64,000 nucleotides of DNA, from the NCBI RefSeq assembly GCF_900103785.1, contig NZ_FNHE01000010.1:62001-126000 (forward strand), written 5' to 3'. Under the pieces are notes generated by a model that worked only from the letters and a program-made list of their open reading frames with translations, had not been told where the DNA came from and did no database searches. Each line of letters opens with the position of its first letter. Position 1 is the first letter of the stretch. This DNA is from Geodermatophilus siccatus (lineage in GTDB: Bacteria > Actinomycetota > Actinomycetes > Mycobacteriales > Geodermatophilaceae). Positions 49,410 through 57,393 of the stretch are shown piece by piece. A program made the translations under genes and the position numbers.

Positions 49410-50462
49410 ATGGCGACCCCTCGCACCGCCCGCCGCGCTGCCCTGGTCCTCGCCGGCGCCATCGGCCTCGCGCTCGCCCCCGCCCCGGCCGGCGCCGAGG
49501 AGCCCACCACCGCCGCGGACGCCGCGGCCCTCGTCGCCGCCCGCGGCCACGAGCTCGAGGTGCTCACCGAGGAGTTCAACGAGGCCCGCGAGACGCTGGC
49601 CGGCCAGCAGGCGGCGGCGCAGGCGGCCGCCGCGGCGGTCGCCGAGGCGCAGACGGCGGTCACCGCCGCCCGGGAGTCGGTCGTCGGCGTGGCGCGGACC
49701 GCCTTCACCGGCGACAGCATGGGCTCGTTCCAGGCCCTGATGACCAGCGACTCCGCCGACGAGTTCGTCAACCGGGTCACCCTGCTGCAGGCCGTGGCCG
49801 GCCACCAGGGCGAGCTGCTCGAGGCGGCCGTCGTCGCCGGCGAGGCCGCCGCGCAGGCGCAGATCGTGGCCGACCGGGCCGCCACCGAGGCGCAGACGCA
49901 GTACGACGCGGTCGCCCGCCAGCAGGCCGACCTGCAGGCCCAGATCGCCGAGTACCAGGCCGACTACACCCGGCTCTCGGCCGAGGAGCGGCGGGCCGCC
50001 CTCGAGGCCGCCGCCGCTGCCCACGGTGCCGGCGAGGACGGCCGGGCCAGCCGCACCGAGCGCGAGGAGCCGGCCGCGGCGTCCTCCGCTCCCGTGGCCG
50101 TCTCCGGCGGTTCGCTCCAGGCGGTCGTCGACCGCGCGCTGGCCCAGCGCGGCAAGCCCTACGTGTGGGCGGCGTCGGGGCCGGGCTCGTTCGACTGCTC
50201 GGGCCTGGTGCAGTACGCCTTCCAGGCGGCCGGGATCAGCCTGCCGCACTCGAGCCGCATGCAGTCGCAGATGGGCACCCCGGTGTCCCGCGCCGAGGCC
50301 CGCGCCGGCGACCTGGTCGCCTTCTACAGCCCGGTCAGCCACATCGGCATCTACCTGGGCAACGGCCAGATGGTGCACGCGCCGACGTCCGGTGACGTCG
50401 TCAAGATCGCCAGTGTCGACAACATGGGCGCGACGCCGAAGTTCAACCGCATCGCCGGTTGA
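49410..50462 (+). CDS. secreted NlpC/P60 (C40) cell-wall peptidase with coiled coil
   Basis: 350-residue peptidoglycan endopeptidase, secreted. Seen: signal peptide MATPRTARRAALVLAGAIGLALAPAPAGAEE, a long Ala/Gln/Glu coiled coil (about residues 35-190) as in RipA-like proteins, a Ser/Ala-rich linker, then the catalytic domain. That contains GKPYVWAASGPGSFDCSGLVQYAF (Cys263), VSHIGIYLGNGQMVHAP (catalytic His) and the following DVVKIASVDN. ATG 49410. It sits under a c-di-AMP riboswitch, so expression likely depends on c-di-AMP and thereby cell-wall or osmotic state. Followed by a stop-proximal repeat. Confidence 0.95.
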   Translation: MATPRTARRAALVLAGAIGLALAPAPAGAEEPTTAADAAALVAARGHELEVLTEEFNEARETLAGQQAAAQAAAAAVAEAQTAVTAARESVVGVARTAFTGDSMGSFQALMTSDSADEFVNRVTLLQAVAGHQGELLEAAVVAGEAAAQAQIVADRAATEAQTQYDAVARQQADLQAQIAEYQADYTRLSAEERRAALEAAAAAHGAGEDGRASRTEREEPAAASSAPVAVSGGSLQAVVDRALAQRGKPYVWAASGPGSFDCSGLVQYAFQAAGISLPHSSRMQSQMGTPVSRAEARAGDLVAFYSPVSHIGIYLGNGQMVHAPTSGDVVKIASVDNMGATPKFNRIAG

Positions 50463-50530
50463 CGGAAGGACCCCCTGCCCCCCGCCACTCGCGGGCTCGC
50501 GGCGGGACCCTGCAGGGGGCCGGCCGGGGC
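50463..50530 (+). repeat. stop-proximal palindromic repeat, copy D
   Basis: AGGACCCC begins 4 nt after the NlpC/P60 stop. Stem arms CCCCCTGC (50471-50478)/GCAGGGGG (50512-50519) and CCCGCC (50481-50486)/GGCGGG (50501-50506). Core ACTCGCGGGCTCGCGGCGGG matches the nested unit at 26136-26253 almost exactly. Between convergent genes. Confidence 0.65.
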
Positions 50531-50531
50531 G

Positions 50532-51113
50532 TCACGGCCGCTCGACCTGTTGCAGGAGGCCCCAGACGAAGCGGGCGCGGACGCCGCCGGGCAGGTGCAC
50601 CTCCCAGCGGGTGACCACGCCGGGGTCGACGCTCGTCGCCCCGCGCAGACCCACCACGTCGTCCAGCGTGTGCTCCCACACCCGCAACCCGGCCGGCGTG
50701 GCCCGCGGCACGGGTGAGCCCGGCGCCCGCACCAGGTGCTCCTGCAGCACGCTGCCGCCCGGACCGGTGAGCACCTCCCAGTACAGGTGCGGCCACAGCG
50801 GCAGCGGCCAGCGGCGCACCTCCAGGTCGAGGTCGCCGAAGCGGCGGTCCTCGGTCTCCTCGGGCGGGCCGAGGACGGCCGAGCGCAGCGCCAGCCCGCG
50901 CGGCGCCCGCGGCGAGTGCTGCAGCGCCTGCCAGCGGGTGTGCGCCGCGTGCGCCTCCGCCCGGGTGGCGCCCAGCCGGGGGAGCGCCTCGGCGACCAGG
51001 TCCGGCCGCAGGTCGGCCATCCGGCGCAGCAGCACCAGGCAGAACTCGCGCCGCGCCAGACCCCGCACGGGCCCCGACCCTGCCACGGGGGGACGACGGG
51101 TGGCGCGGGTCAC
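50532..51113 (-). CDS. conserved-looking protein of unknown function
   Basis: 193 residues, no family recognised. Seen: a helical N-terminal half ([48 protein letters not shown]) and a beta-rich C-terminal half rich in Trp/Leu ([30 protein letters not shown] ... [24 protein letters not shown]). No signal peptide or membrane segment. The codon usage is GC3-rich as in neighbours, supporting a real gene. GTG 51113 is uncertain; the adjacent Arg-rich first 20 residues may be non-coding. Divergent from a DUF3817 gene. Confidence 0.6.
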   Translation of the reverse strand: MTRATRRPPVAGSGPVRGLARREFCLVLLRRMADLRPDLVAEALPRLGATRAEAHAAHTRWQALQHSPRAPRGLALRSAVLGPPEETEDRRFGDLDLEVRRWPLPLWPHLYWEVLTGPGGSVLQEHLVRAPGSPVPRATPAGLRVWEHTLDDVVGLRGATSVDPGVVTRWEVHLPGGVRARFVWGLLQQVERP

Positions 51114-51152
51114 CCCGACCGACGCAGCTGGCCCGTCCCGGCGTCGGGGACC

Positions 51153-51488
51153 ATGGGGCGCGTGACCCCGCGCGCCGTCGCCCTCTCCTTCCGTGCCGTC
51201 GCCCTCGCCGAGGCGTGCTCCTGGGTGGGCCTGCTGTTCGGGATGTTCGTCAAGTACGTGCTGGCGACCTCCGAGCGCGGCGTGCAGATCTTCGGCCCGA
51301 TCCACGGCGGCATCTTCATCGCCTACGTCGTCGTCGCGGTCGTGGCCGCCCGGGTGCTGCGCTGGAACGCCGGCACCGCGCTGCTCGCCCTCGCCGCGTC
51401 GGTGCCCCCGCTGGCCACCCTCTGGTTCGACCGCTGGGCCACCCGCACCGGCCGGCTGCCCGTGCCCGAGGCCGCGCCCACCTCCTGA
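51153..51488 (+). CDS. DUF3817 membrane protein
   Basis: 111-residue membrane protein of the DUF3817 family (YdzA-like). Seen: [92 protein letters not shown]. It has three membrane segments, and the conserved FVKYV-GPIHG loop and F-x-D/E-RW ending are family landmarks. Function unknown. ATG 51153 follows GGGGACC; the GTG 6 nt downstream is possible. The next gene starts 25 nt later. Confidence 0.88.
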   Translation: MGRVTPRAVALSFRAVALAEACSWVGLLFGMFVKYVLATSERGVQIFGPIHGGIFIAYVVVAVVAARVLRWNAGTALLALAASVPPLATLWFDRWATRTGRLPVPEAAPTS

Positions 51489-51512
51489 CCGCGGCTCGCT
51501 AGCGTCCGGTCC

Positions 51513-52838
51513 GTGCCCGACGCCGTCCTGCCGTCCACCGCCCGCCTGCTGCTCGCCCGCACCGCCCGCGTGCAGCGCGACGGACGGGCACCGAGCCTCG
51601 TCGCGGGCGTCGTCCGCGACGGCGGGCTGGCCTGGTCCACCGGGCGCGGCGACGTCCCCGAACCGCACACCGACGTCCAGTACCGGCTGGGGTCGATCAG
51701 CAAGACCGTCACCGCGGTCGCCGTCCTGCGGCTGCGCGACGAGGGCCGGGTGCACCTCGACGACCCGCTCGACCGGCACGTGCCCGGCACCCCGCTCGGC
51801 GACCGCACCGTCGGCCAGCTGCTCGCCCACGTCGCCGGCGCGGCCGCGGAGAGCCCGGGCGCGTGGTGGGAGCGGGCCCCCGGCGGCTCGCTGGCGGACC
51901 TGCGGCTGGCCCCCGAGCACGTCGTCCTCGGGGCCGCGCGCCGCTTCCACTACTCCAACCTCGGCTTCGGCCTGCTCGGTGAGCTGGTGGCGCGGCTGCG
52001 CGGCCGGTCCTGGGCGGACGTCGTCGGCGCCGAGGTGCTCGGTCCCCTCGGCATGACCCGGACGACGCCCCGGCCGGTCGCGCCCGCCGCGGAGGGTCGC
52101 GCGGTGCACCCGTGGGCCGACGTCGTCCTGCCCGAGCCGGAGCACGACGCGGGCGTGATGGCCGCTGCCGGGCAGCTCTGGGCGACGCTGGCCGACCTCG
52201 GGCGCTTCGCCGCCTTCCTGCTCGGCGACACCGGGGACGTGCTCGAGCCCGCGACGCTGGAGGAGATGACCGTGCCCGCGGGCGTGGACCCCTCCGCGCC
52301 GGGCTGGGCGGCGTACGGGCTGGGCCTCCAGGTGCTGCGGGTCGACGGGAGCACGCTGGTCGGCCACGGCGGCTCGATGCCGGGCTTCCTCGCCGGCGTC
52401 TTCGTCGACCGCGACGAGCAGACCGGCGCCGTCTCGCTGGCCAACACCACCGCCGGCCTGGACCCGCTCGTCCCCGGCCTGCTCGCCGACCTGCGCGCCG
52501 CCGAGCCGCGGGTCGTCGAGGCGTGGGCGCCCTCGCCGCCGCCGGTCCCCCTGGAGTCCCTCGGCATCTGGTACTGGGGGCCCGGGCCGCACGCGCTGCG
52601 GGCGCTGCCCGGCGGCCTGCTGCACCTCGGTCCGCTGCCGGGCCGCGCCGGGCGGGCCAGCCGCTTCGCCCGGCGGGACGACGGCACCTGGGTGGGCCTG
52701 GAGGGCTACTACGCCGGGGAGCCGCTGCGCATCGCCGAGGACCACCTGGACGTGGGCACCTTCGTCTTCACCCGGCAGCCCTACGACCCCGACGCCCCGG
52801 TGCCCGGAGGGGTGGACGAGGGCGGCTGGACGGCCTGA
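51513..52838 (+). CDS. serine hydrolase / beta-lactamase-family (class C fold) protein
   Basis: Penicillin-binding-fold hydrolase of 441 residues, cytosolic by lack of a signal peptide. Seen: [36 protein letters not shown] with the SISK catalytic motif, [16 protein letters not shown] (YSN motif), HGGSMPGF (third motif), and a C-terminal beta domain with Trp/Gly-rich repeats. The class C beta-lactamase-like group also includes esterases and D-aminopeptidases, so a drug-resistance role should not be assumed. GTG 51513, 7 nt after TAGCGT (51500-51505), a leaderless arrangement. Confidence 0.9.
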   Translation: MPDAVLPSTARLLLARTARVQRDGRAPSLVAGVVRDGGLAWSTGRGDVPEPHTDVQYRLGSISKTVTAVAVLRLRDEGRVHLDDPLDRHVPGTPLGDRTVGQLLAHVAGAAAESPGAWWERAPGGSLADLRLAPEHVVLGAARRFHYSNLGFGLLGELVARLRGRSWADVVGAEVLGPLGMTRTTPRPVAPAAEGRAVHPWADVVLPEPEHDAGVMAAAGQLWATLADLGRFAAFLLGDTGDVLEPATLEEMTVPAGVDPSAPGWAAYGLGLQVLRVDGSTLVGHGGSMPGFLAGVFVDRDEQTGAVSLANTTAGLDPLVPGLLADLRAAEPRVVEAWAPSPPPVPLESLGIWYWGPGPHALRALPGGLLHLGPLPGRAGRASRFARRDDGTWVGLEGYYAGEPLRIAEDHLDVGTFVFTRQPYDPDAPVPGGVDEGGWTA

Positions 52839-52892
52839 CGCGGGTTCGTCCCCGTGGGATCACCGTGCGGCTCACCCGGCGGCCCCGGGCGC

Positions 52893-53411
52893 TCAGAGCC
52901 GGTCGAAGGCGTCCATCGTCGTCTTCACGACCGCGCCGTAGGCCAGGTGCGGGACGATGTCGCTGGCCCAGTCGATCGCCGACCAGGTGCGCGGGTCGGT
53001 GATGCCGAGGACGGTCATCGGGCCGTTGGCGGCGACCAGCACCCCGAGCGTGGTCAGCAGCGTGCCGACCAGCGGCTGCGACCGGTAGCCGGCCGCCCGC
53101 ACCAGCCCGACGACGACGCCGACCCCCACGCCGGCCACCAGCCCGGTGATCGGGCCCAACCCCTGGATGCGGTTCTGTCGCGTGTCGCCCTCGCCCGGGA
53201 TCGGCACGTGCGCCTTCTCGGCCAGCTTCTCCACGGTCCGCTCGGGGGTCGAGCTCGTCGGGCGGCCGCGCACGGTCATGTCGAGGTACGTGACGGCGTT
53301 GAGCGCGGTGCTGCCTGCTGCCCCGGCCGCTGCGCCGCGCAGGGCCCAGCCCGCCACGCTGATGCCGCGTCGTCCCTTGCCGATGGTCCCCAGCGGGGTG
53401 CGCTTCGCCAT
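52893..53411 (-). CDS. membrane protein, unknown function
   Basis: 172-residue protein with two to three hydrophobic stretches: WALRGAAAGAAGSTALNAVTYLDM, ITGLVAGVGVGVVVGLV and PLVGTLLTTLGVLVAANGPMTVLGI. The middle is a hydrophilic loop (RPTSSTPERTVEKLAEKAHVPIPGEG) and the end reads DIVPHLAYGAVVKTTMDAFD. Family not recognised, but its AAGSTALNAVTYLDMTVRGRP start resembles small actinobacterial membrane proteins. ATG 53411. Convergent with the hydrolase gene. Confidence 0.7.
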   Translation of the reverse strand: MAKRTPLGTIGKGRRGISVAGWALRGAAAGAAGSTALNAVTYLDMTVRGRPTSSTPERTVEKLAEKAHVPIPGEGDTRQNRIQGLGPITGLVAGVGVGVVVGLVRAAGYRSQPLVGTLLTTLGVLVAANGPMTVLGITDPRTWSAIDWASDIVPHLAYGAVVKTTMDAFDRL

Positions 53412-53474
53412 CCGCCCGGTCTACCCCCGTCCCGCGATCGGGTACACCCAGCTCAGCGCGGCACCGGCGGCCCC

Positions 53475-54038
53475 CTACCCCTCGCCGTCCCCGGTCCACC
53501 CGGCCGCCCGTCGCCGCAGGACCAGCCCGCCGGCGAACGCCGCCACGAGCAGGACGGCGACGACCGCCTCCAGGACCGTGTCGGACGGGCCCCGGGGCAG
53601 CACGGTCCCGGCCGACCCGGGCTCGGGAGCGCTCACGCCGGTCAGCACCTGCACCTCCGCCGCGGCCCGGGGGGTCCACGCCGTCGTCCCGCCGCACAGG
53701 TCGGCCACGAGCCGGTCGTCCTCGCGGACGGCGAAGACGAGGAAGGGGCCCTCACCGGCGACCTCGAGGCCGCACGACGCACCGGACGCGGGCGACAGCA
53801 CGCCCTGCCGGGCGGCGACCCGTCCCGCGTACACCGCGTCGACGGCGAAGACGTGCAGGACGGTCCCGCCGACCACCTGGCGGTCGGCCAGCCGGCCGGA
53901 GAACACCGCGTCGGCGCTGAGGGCGTGGTCGGCCGTCGTCCCCCCGGTGCAACTGCACGCCGAGGCCACCGGGGCCAGCACCCAGCCGGCGAGCACGAGC
54001 AGCAGGGCGGCGAGCAGCCCGGTCGTCCAGCGGCGCAC
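53475..54038 (-). CDS. secreted, C-terminally anchored protein with NTR/TIMP-like start
   Basis: 187 residues. Seen: signal-like N-terminus (WTTGLLAALLLVLAGWVLAPVASA) followed by ACSCTGGTTADHALSADAVFSGRLADRQVV. The CSC followed by a strand-rich region is the arrangement of NTR/TIMP-like domains in actinobacterial exported proteins. Two more cysteines follow (ASCGLEV, DLCGGTT), then a Pro/Ser linker and one transmembrane helix (VAVLLVAAFAGGLVLRRR). GTG 54038 follows GATGCT by 6 nt. Function unknown. Confidence 0.7.
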   Translation of the reverse strand: MRRWTTGLLAALLLVLAGWVLAPVASACSCTGGTTADHALSADAVFSGRLADRQVVGGTVLHVFAVDAVYAGRVAARQGVLSPASGASCGLEVAGEGPFLVFAVREDDRLVADLCGGTTAWTPRAAAEVQVLTGVSAPEPGSAGTVLPRGPSDTVLEAVVAVLLVAAFAGGLVLRRRAAGWTGDGEG

Positions 54039-54201
54039 GGGCCCAGCATCCCCCGGCCGGCGTCCCCACCGGGTCGACCCCGGGCGCCACCACCCACGGA
54101 CCCTCGGCCGCTGCCCACCGGGCGAGGCGGGGTGGAGGACCGGCGGTGGCCAGGAGGCGGGTGCCGTGGCGCGGCGGCGTCCCGCGCCGCAGGCTGGGGG
54201 C

Positions 54202-54456
54202 GTGGCGGACGTCGACGCGCGGCTGGAGCAGGCCATCGACGCGCTGCTCCACGACCGGCGGGCCGGCGCGACGATCTGCCCCTCGGAGGCCGCCCGCGCC
54301 GTCGACCCCGAGGGCTGGCGGGAGCTCATGCCCGCGGCCCGCGCGGCAGCCGGACGGCTGGCCGCGGCCGGGCAGGTGGAGGTCACCCAGCGCGGCGAGG
54401 TCGTCGACGTGGCCACCGCGCGCGGCCCGGTACGGGTGCGCCGGCCTCAGTCCTGA
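54202..54456 (+). CDS. DUF3253 family protein
   Basis: 84-residue small protein. Seen: LEQAIDALLHDRRAGATICPSEAARAVDPEGWRELMPAARAAAGRLAAAGQVEVTQRGEVVDVATARGPVRVRRP, the DUF3253 signature (TICPSEAAR and the winged-helix-like end). Function unknown. GTG 54202 is preferred because the domain begins three residues later; an upstream in-frame GTG would add a low-complexity lead. Overlaps the convergent Lrp gene by 10 nt. Confidence 0.85.
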   Translation: MADVDARLEQAIDALLHDRRAGATICPSEAARAVDPEGWRELMPAARAAAGRLAAAGQVEVTQRGEVVDVATARGPVRVRRPQS

Positions 54457-54935
54457 GCAGCGGGGTCCTGACCGGCGGCCCGGGACAGCAGCGGGCCCAT
54501 GCGGTGGTCGACCAGCCGGCGCAGCGCCAGCGCGGTGTCGGTGCGCTGGACGCCGGGGATGGCCAGCACCCGGTCGGTGATCCGCCAGAGGTCGTCGGCG
54601 TCGATCGCGACCACCCGTACCAGCAGGTCGGCGACGCCGGACAGCGCCGTCACCTCGAGCACCTCGGGGATGTCCGCCAGCGCCTCGCCGACGTCGGCCA
54701 GGCTGCGCTGCACCACCTGCACGGTCATGTACGCGCCCAGCCGGTAGCCCAGCGCCTCGGGGCGGACGCGGTGGTCGAAGGGTGCCAGGGCGCCGCCGGA
54801 CTCCAGCCGCGCCAGCCGCGCCTGCACGGTGTTGCGCGCCAGGCCGAGCCGCTGCGACAGCGCCATGACCGTCGCGCGCGGGTCCTCGGCCAGGGCCTGC
54901 AGCAGGCGGGCGTCGGTGGCGTCGAGAACCGGCAC
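54447..54935 (-). CDS. Lrp/AsnC-family transcriptional regulator
   Basis: 162-residue feast/famine regulator. Seen: LDATDARLLQALAEDPRATVMALSQRLGLARNTVQARLARLESGGALAPFDHRVRPEALGY, the HTH with LGLARNTVQARL recognition helix, then the RAM domain YMTVQVVQRSLADVGEALADIPEVLEVTALSGVADLLVRVVAIDADDLWRITDRVLAIPGVQRTDTALAL. GTG 54935 places the HTH directly at the N-terminus; ATG 54977 would add 14 residues. Divergent from the E1alpha-E1beta-E2 operon, as in bkdR systems, with paired TGCGCAA / TTGCGCA sites at 54980-55008. It probably controls that operon in response to an amino or keto acid. Confidence 0.92.
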   Translation of the reverse strand: MPVLDATDARLLQALAEDPRATVMALSQRLGLARNTVQARLARLESGGALAPFDHRVRPEALGYRLGAYMTVQVVQRSLADVGEALADIPEVLEVTALSGVADLLVRVVAIDADDLWRITDRVLAIPGVQRTDTALALRRLVDHRMGPLLSRAAGQDPAAQD

Positions 54936-54979
54936 GTCGCTCAGTCTGACAGGCCCGGCGACCCCGTGACCGGTCATCG

Positions 54980-55008
54980 TGCGCAATCCGATCGGGGGAC
55001 CTTGCGCA
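54980..55008. promoter_or_regulatory. candidate Lrp operator
   Basis: TGCGCAA (54980-54986) and TTGCGCA (55002-55008) are perfect inverted copies 22 bp apart, about two helical turns, in the region between the divergent Lrp and E1alpha genes. If ATG 54977 were the Lrp start, the site would lie directly upstream of it. Confidence 0.5.
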
Positions 55009-55153
55009 GATCGCTGGGTGGGTGTCTCCTCCATCGCGGGCCGGGTCGTGCCACGATGTGTGAGTGGCGCCACACCCGGGTGCCACGAGGCGTCCACACC
55101 GCCCGCACGGCCCGGCGACCCCGGCAGCGGCGGACGACGGCGAGGAGGAGCAC

Positions 55154-56290
55154 GTGAGCGTGTCCAGTGCCACCGAGGTGGTCGACCCGGTACCGGGTGC
55201 GGAGGCGCCGCACCTGCCCCGGCAACCCGACCTGGTGCAGCTGCTGACCCCCGAGGGCGAGCGGGTCGAGCACCCGGAGTACGCGATCGACCTCGACGAC
55301 CAGCAGCTGCGCGACCTCTACCGCGACCTGGTGCTGGTCCGCCGGTGGGACGTCGAGGCCACCGCGCTGCAGCGTCAGGGCGAGCTGGGCATCTGGGCCT
55401 CGCTGCTGGGGCAGGAGGCGGCCCAGGTCGGCGCCGGCCGCGCCCTCGAGCCCGGGGACCACGCCTTCCCGACCTACCGCGAGCACGGCGTGGCCTGGAC
55501 CCGCGGGGTCGACCCGCTGCACGTCATGAGCCTGTTCCGCGGCGTCGACAACGGCGGCTGGGACCCCGTCGCCACCCGCTTCAACCTCTACACCGTCGTC
55601 ATCGGCGCGCAGTGCCTGCACGCCACCGGCTACGCAATGGGCGTCCAGCGGGACGGCGCCGAGACCGCCGTGCTGGCCTTCCTCGGCGACGGCGCGACCA
55701 GCCAGGGCGAGGTCAACGAGGCGATGATCTGGGCGGCCAGCTTCTCCGCGCCGGTCGTCTTCTTCTGCCAGAACAACCAGTACGCGATCAGCGTCCCGCT
55801 GGAGCGCCAGTCCCGGGTGCCGCTCTACCAGCGCGCCGCGGGCTTCGGCTTCCCGGGCGTCCGGGTCGACGGCAACGACGTCCTCGCCGTCCTGGCGGTG
55901 ACGCGGGCGGCCCTGGCCGCCGCCCGGGAGGGCCAGGGCCCGACGTTCATCGAGGCGTTCACCTACCGGATGGGTGCGCACACCACCTCCGACGACCCCA
56001 CCCGGTACCGGCTGGCCAGCGAGCTGGAGGAGTGGAAGCTGCGCGACCCGATCGCCCGGGTCAAGGCACACCTGTCCCGCAGCGGCGTCGCCGACGCCGA
56101 CTTCTTCGCCGCCGTCGAGGCCGAGGCCGACGAGCTGGCGGCGCGGATCCGCCGCGGCACCACCGAGATGCCCGACCCGCCCGGGACGGCGATGTTCGAC
56201 CAGGTCTACGCCGAGCAGACGCCGCACCTGGCCGCGCAGCAGGCCGAGTTCGAGGCGTACCAGGCGAGCTTCGAGGGGGGCGGGCACTGA
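55154..56290 (+). CDS. 2-oxo-acid dehydrogenase E1 component, alpha subunit
   Basis: Thiamine-dependent E1alpha, 378 residues, decarboxylating pyruvate or a branched-chain 2-oxo acid. Seen: YRDLVLVRRWDVEATALQRQGELGIWASLLGQEAAQVGAGRAL, TYREHGVAWTRGVDPLHVM, the TPP motif GDGATSQGEVNEAMIWAASFSAPVVFFCQNNQYAIS (GDG...NN, about residue 178), and the phosphorylation-loop region YRMGAHTTSDDPTRYR. Sequence alone does not separate pyruvate (PdhA) from branched-chain (BkdA) use; the adjacent Lrp regulator favours the branched-chain type. GTG 55154 with GAGGAGGAG upstream. Forms an alpha2beta2 with the next large gene. Confidence 0.92.
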   Translation: MSVSSATEVVDPVPGAEAPHLPRQPDLVQLLTPEGERVEHPEYAIDLDDQQLRDLYRDLVLVRRWDVEATALQRQGELGIWASLLGQEAAQVGAGRALEPGDHAFPTYREHGVAWTRGVDPLHVMSLFRGVDNGGWDPVATRFNLYTVVIGAQCLHATGYAMGVQRDGAETAVLAFLGDGATSQGEVNEAMIWAASFSAPVVFFCQNNQYAISVPLERQSRVPLYQRAAGFGFPGVRVDGNDVLAVLAVTRAALAAAREGQGPTFIEAFTYRMGAHTTSDDPTRYRLASELEEWKLRDPIARVKAHLSRSGVADADFFAAVEAEADELAARIRRGTTEMPDPPGTAMFDQVYAEQTPHLAAQQAEFEAYQASFEGGGH

Positions 56291-56397
56291 TGACCGCGAG
56301 AACGACGCCCGAGCGAGCACCGCTGCGTGCTGGGGGCGCCTCCCGCTCGCGGGGGACAGCGGCCGTGGAGCGGAACGAGGGCGGAGTCGAGTCATGA
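56290..56397 (+). CDS. 35-codon ORF bridging E1alpha and E1beta (uncertain)
   Basis: ATG 56290 shares one base with the E1alpha stop (TGATG) and its own TGA (56395-56397) overlaps the E1beta ATG (ATGA). It encodes a basic/polar peptide (MTARTTPERAPL... ending ERNEGGVES). The exact bridging suggests either a true small gene keeping translation coupled, or an inserted linker that happens to stay open. No domain recognised, and the E1beta gene could equally be coupled without translation of it. Confidence 0.4.
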   Translation: MTARTTPERAPLRAGGASRSRGTAAVERNEGGVES

Positions 56398-57374
56398 GCA
56401 CCGAGACGCTGACCATCGGCAAGGCGCTCAACCTCGGCCTGCGCCGGGCGATGGAGGACGACGCCAAGGTCGTGCTCATGGGCGAGGACATCGGCCGGCT
56501 CGGCGGGGTCTTCCGGATCACCGACGGCCTGCAGAAGGACTTCGGCGAGGACCGCGTGGTCGACACCCCGCTGGCCGAGGCCGGCATCCTCGGCACCGCG
56601 GTCGGCCTGGCCATGCGCGGCTACCGGCCGGTCTGCGAGATCCAGTTCGACGGGTTCGTCTTCCCGGCCTACAACCAGATCGTCACCCAGGTGGCCAAGA
56701 TCCACGCCCGCTCCCGCGGGAAGCTGACCATGCCGGTCGTCATCCGGATCCCCTTCGGCGGCGGCATCGGCGCGGTGGAGCACCACAGCGAGAGCCCCGA
56801 GGCCTACTTCGCGCACACGCCCGGGCTCAAGGTGGTCGCGGTCAGCAACCCGGTCGACGCCTACTGGGGCATCCAGCAGGCGATCGCGCACCCCGACCCG
56901 GTCGTCTTCCTCGAGCCCAAGCGCCGGTACTGGGACAAGGCCGAGGTGGACACCGCGGCCACGCCGGACCCGCTGTTCGCCTCCCGCGTGGTCCGCGGCG
57001 GGGACGACGTCACCGTGCTGGCCTACGGCCCGATGGTGAAGACGGCGCTGCAGGCGGCCGAGGCGGCCGCGGAGGAGGGGCGGTCGCTGGAGGTCGTCGA
57101 CCTGCGCACGCTCTCCCCGCTGGACCTCGACCCGGTTGTCGAGTCGGTGCGGCGCACCGGGCGCTGCGTCGTCGTCCACGAGGCGCCGGTGACCCTCGGT
57201 CTCGGCGCGGAGATCGCCGCGCGGGTCACCGAGGAGTGCTTCCACTCCCTGGAGGCGCCGGTGCTGCGGGTGGGCGGCTACGACACGCCCTACCCACCGT
57301 CGAAGCTCGAGGAGGAGTACCTCCCCGACCTCGACCGGGTGCTGGATGCCGTCGACCGTGCTCTGCAGTTCTGA
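56394..57374 (+). CDS. 2-oxo-acid dehydrogenase E1 component, beta subunit
   Basis: E1beta, 326 residues. Seen: KALNLGLRRAMEDDAKVVLMGEDIGRLGGVFRITDGLQKDFGEDRVVDTPLAEAGILGTAVGLAMRGYRPVCEIQFDGFVFPAYNQIVTQVAKIHARSRGKLTMPVVIRIPFGGGIGAVEHHSES, the transketolase-type pyrimidine-binding domain. The C-terminal domain follows with RTLSPLDLDPVVESVRRTGRCVVVHEAPVTLGLGAEIAARVTEECFHSLEAPVLRVGGYDTPYPPSKLEEEYLPDLDRVLDAVDRAL. This ending is standard for actinobacterial E1beta. ATG 56394, possibly coupled to the 35-codon ORF. Operon with E1alpha and E2. Confidence 0.95.
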   Translation: MSTETLTIGKALNLGLRRAMEDDAKVVLMGEDIGRLGGVFRITDGLQKDFGEDRVVDTPLAEAGILGTAVGLAMRGYRPVCEIQFDGFVFPAYNQIVTQVAKIHARSRGKLTMPVVIRIPFGGGIGAVEHHSESPEAYFAHTPGLKVVAVSNPVDAYWGIQQAIAHPDPVVFLEPKRRYWDKAEVDTAATPDPLFASRVVRGGDDVTVLAYGPMVKTALQAAEAAAEEGRSLEVVDLRTLSPLDLDPVVESVRRTGRCVVVHEAPVTLGLGAEIAARVTEECFHSLEAPVLRVGGYDTPYPPSKLEEEYLPDLDRVLDAVDRALQF

Positions 57375-57393
57375 GGACAGGGGCTTCTGAGGG

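Noticed and set aside
51513..52838. Beta-lactam resistance gene
   Set aside because: The SISK/YSN/HGG motifs fit the class C fold but no signal peptide is present and the family is dominated by esterases and peptidases, so a resistance call is not supported.
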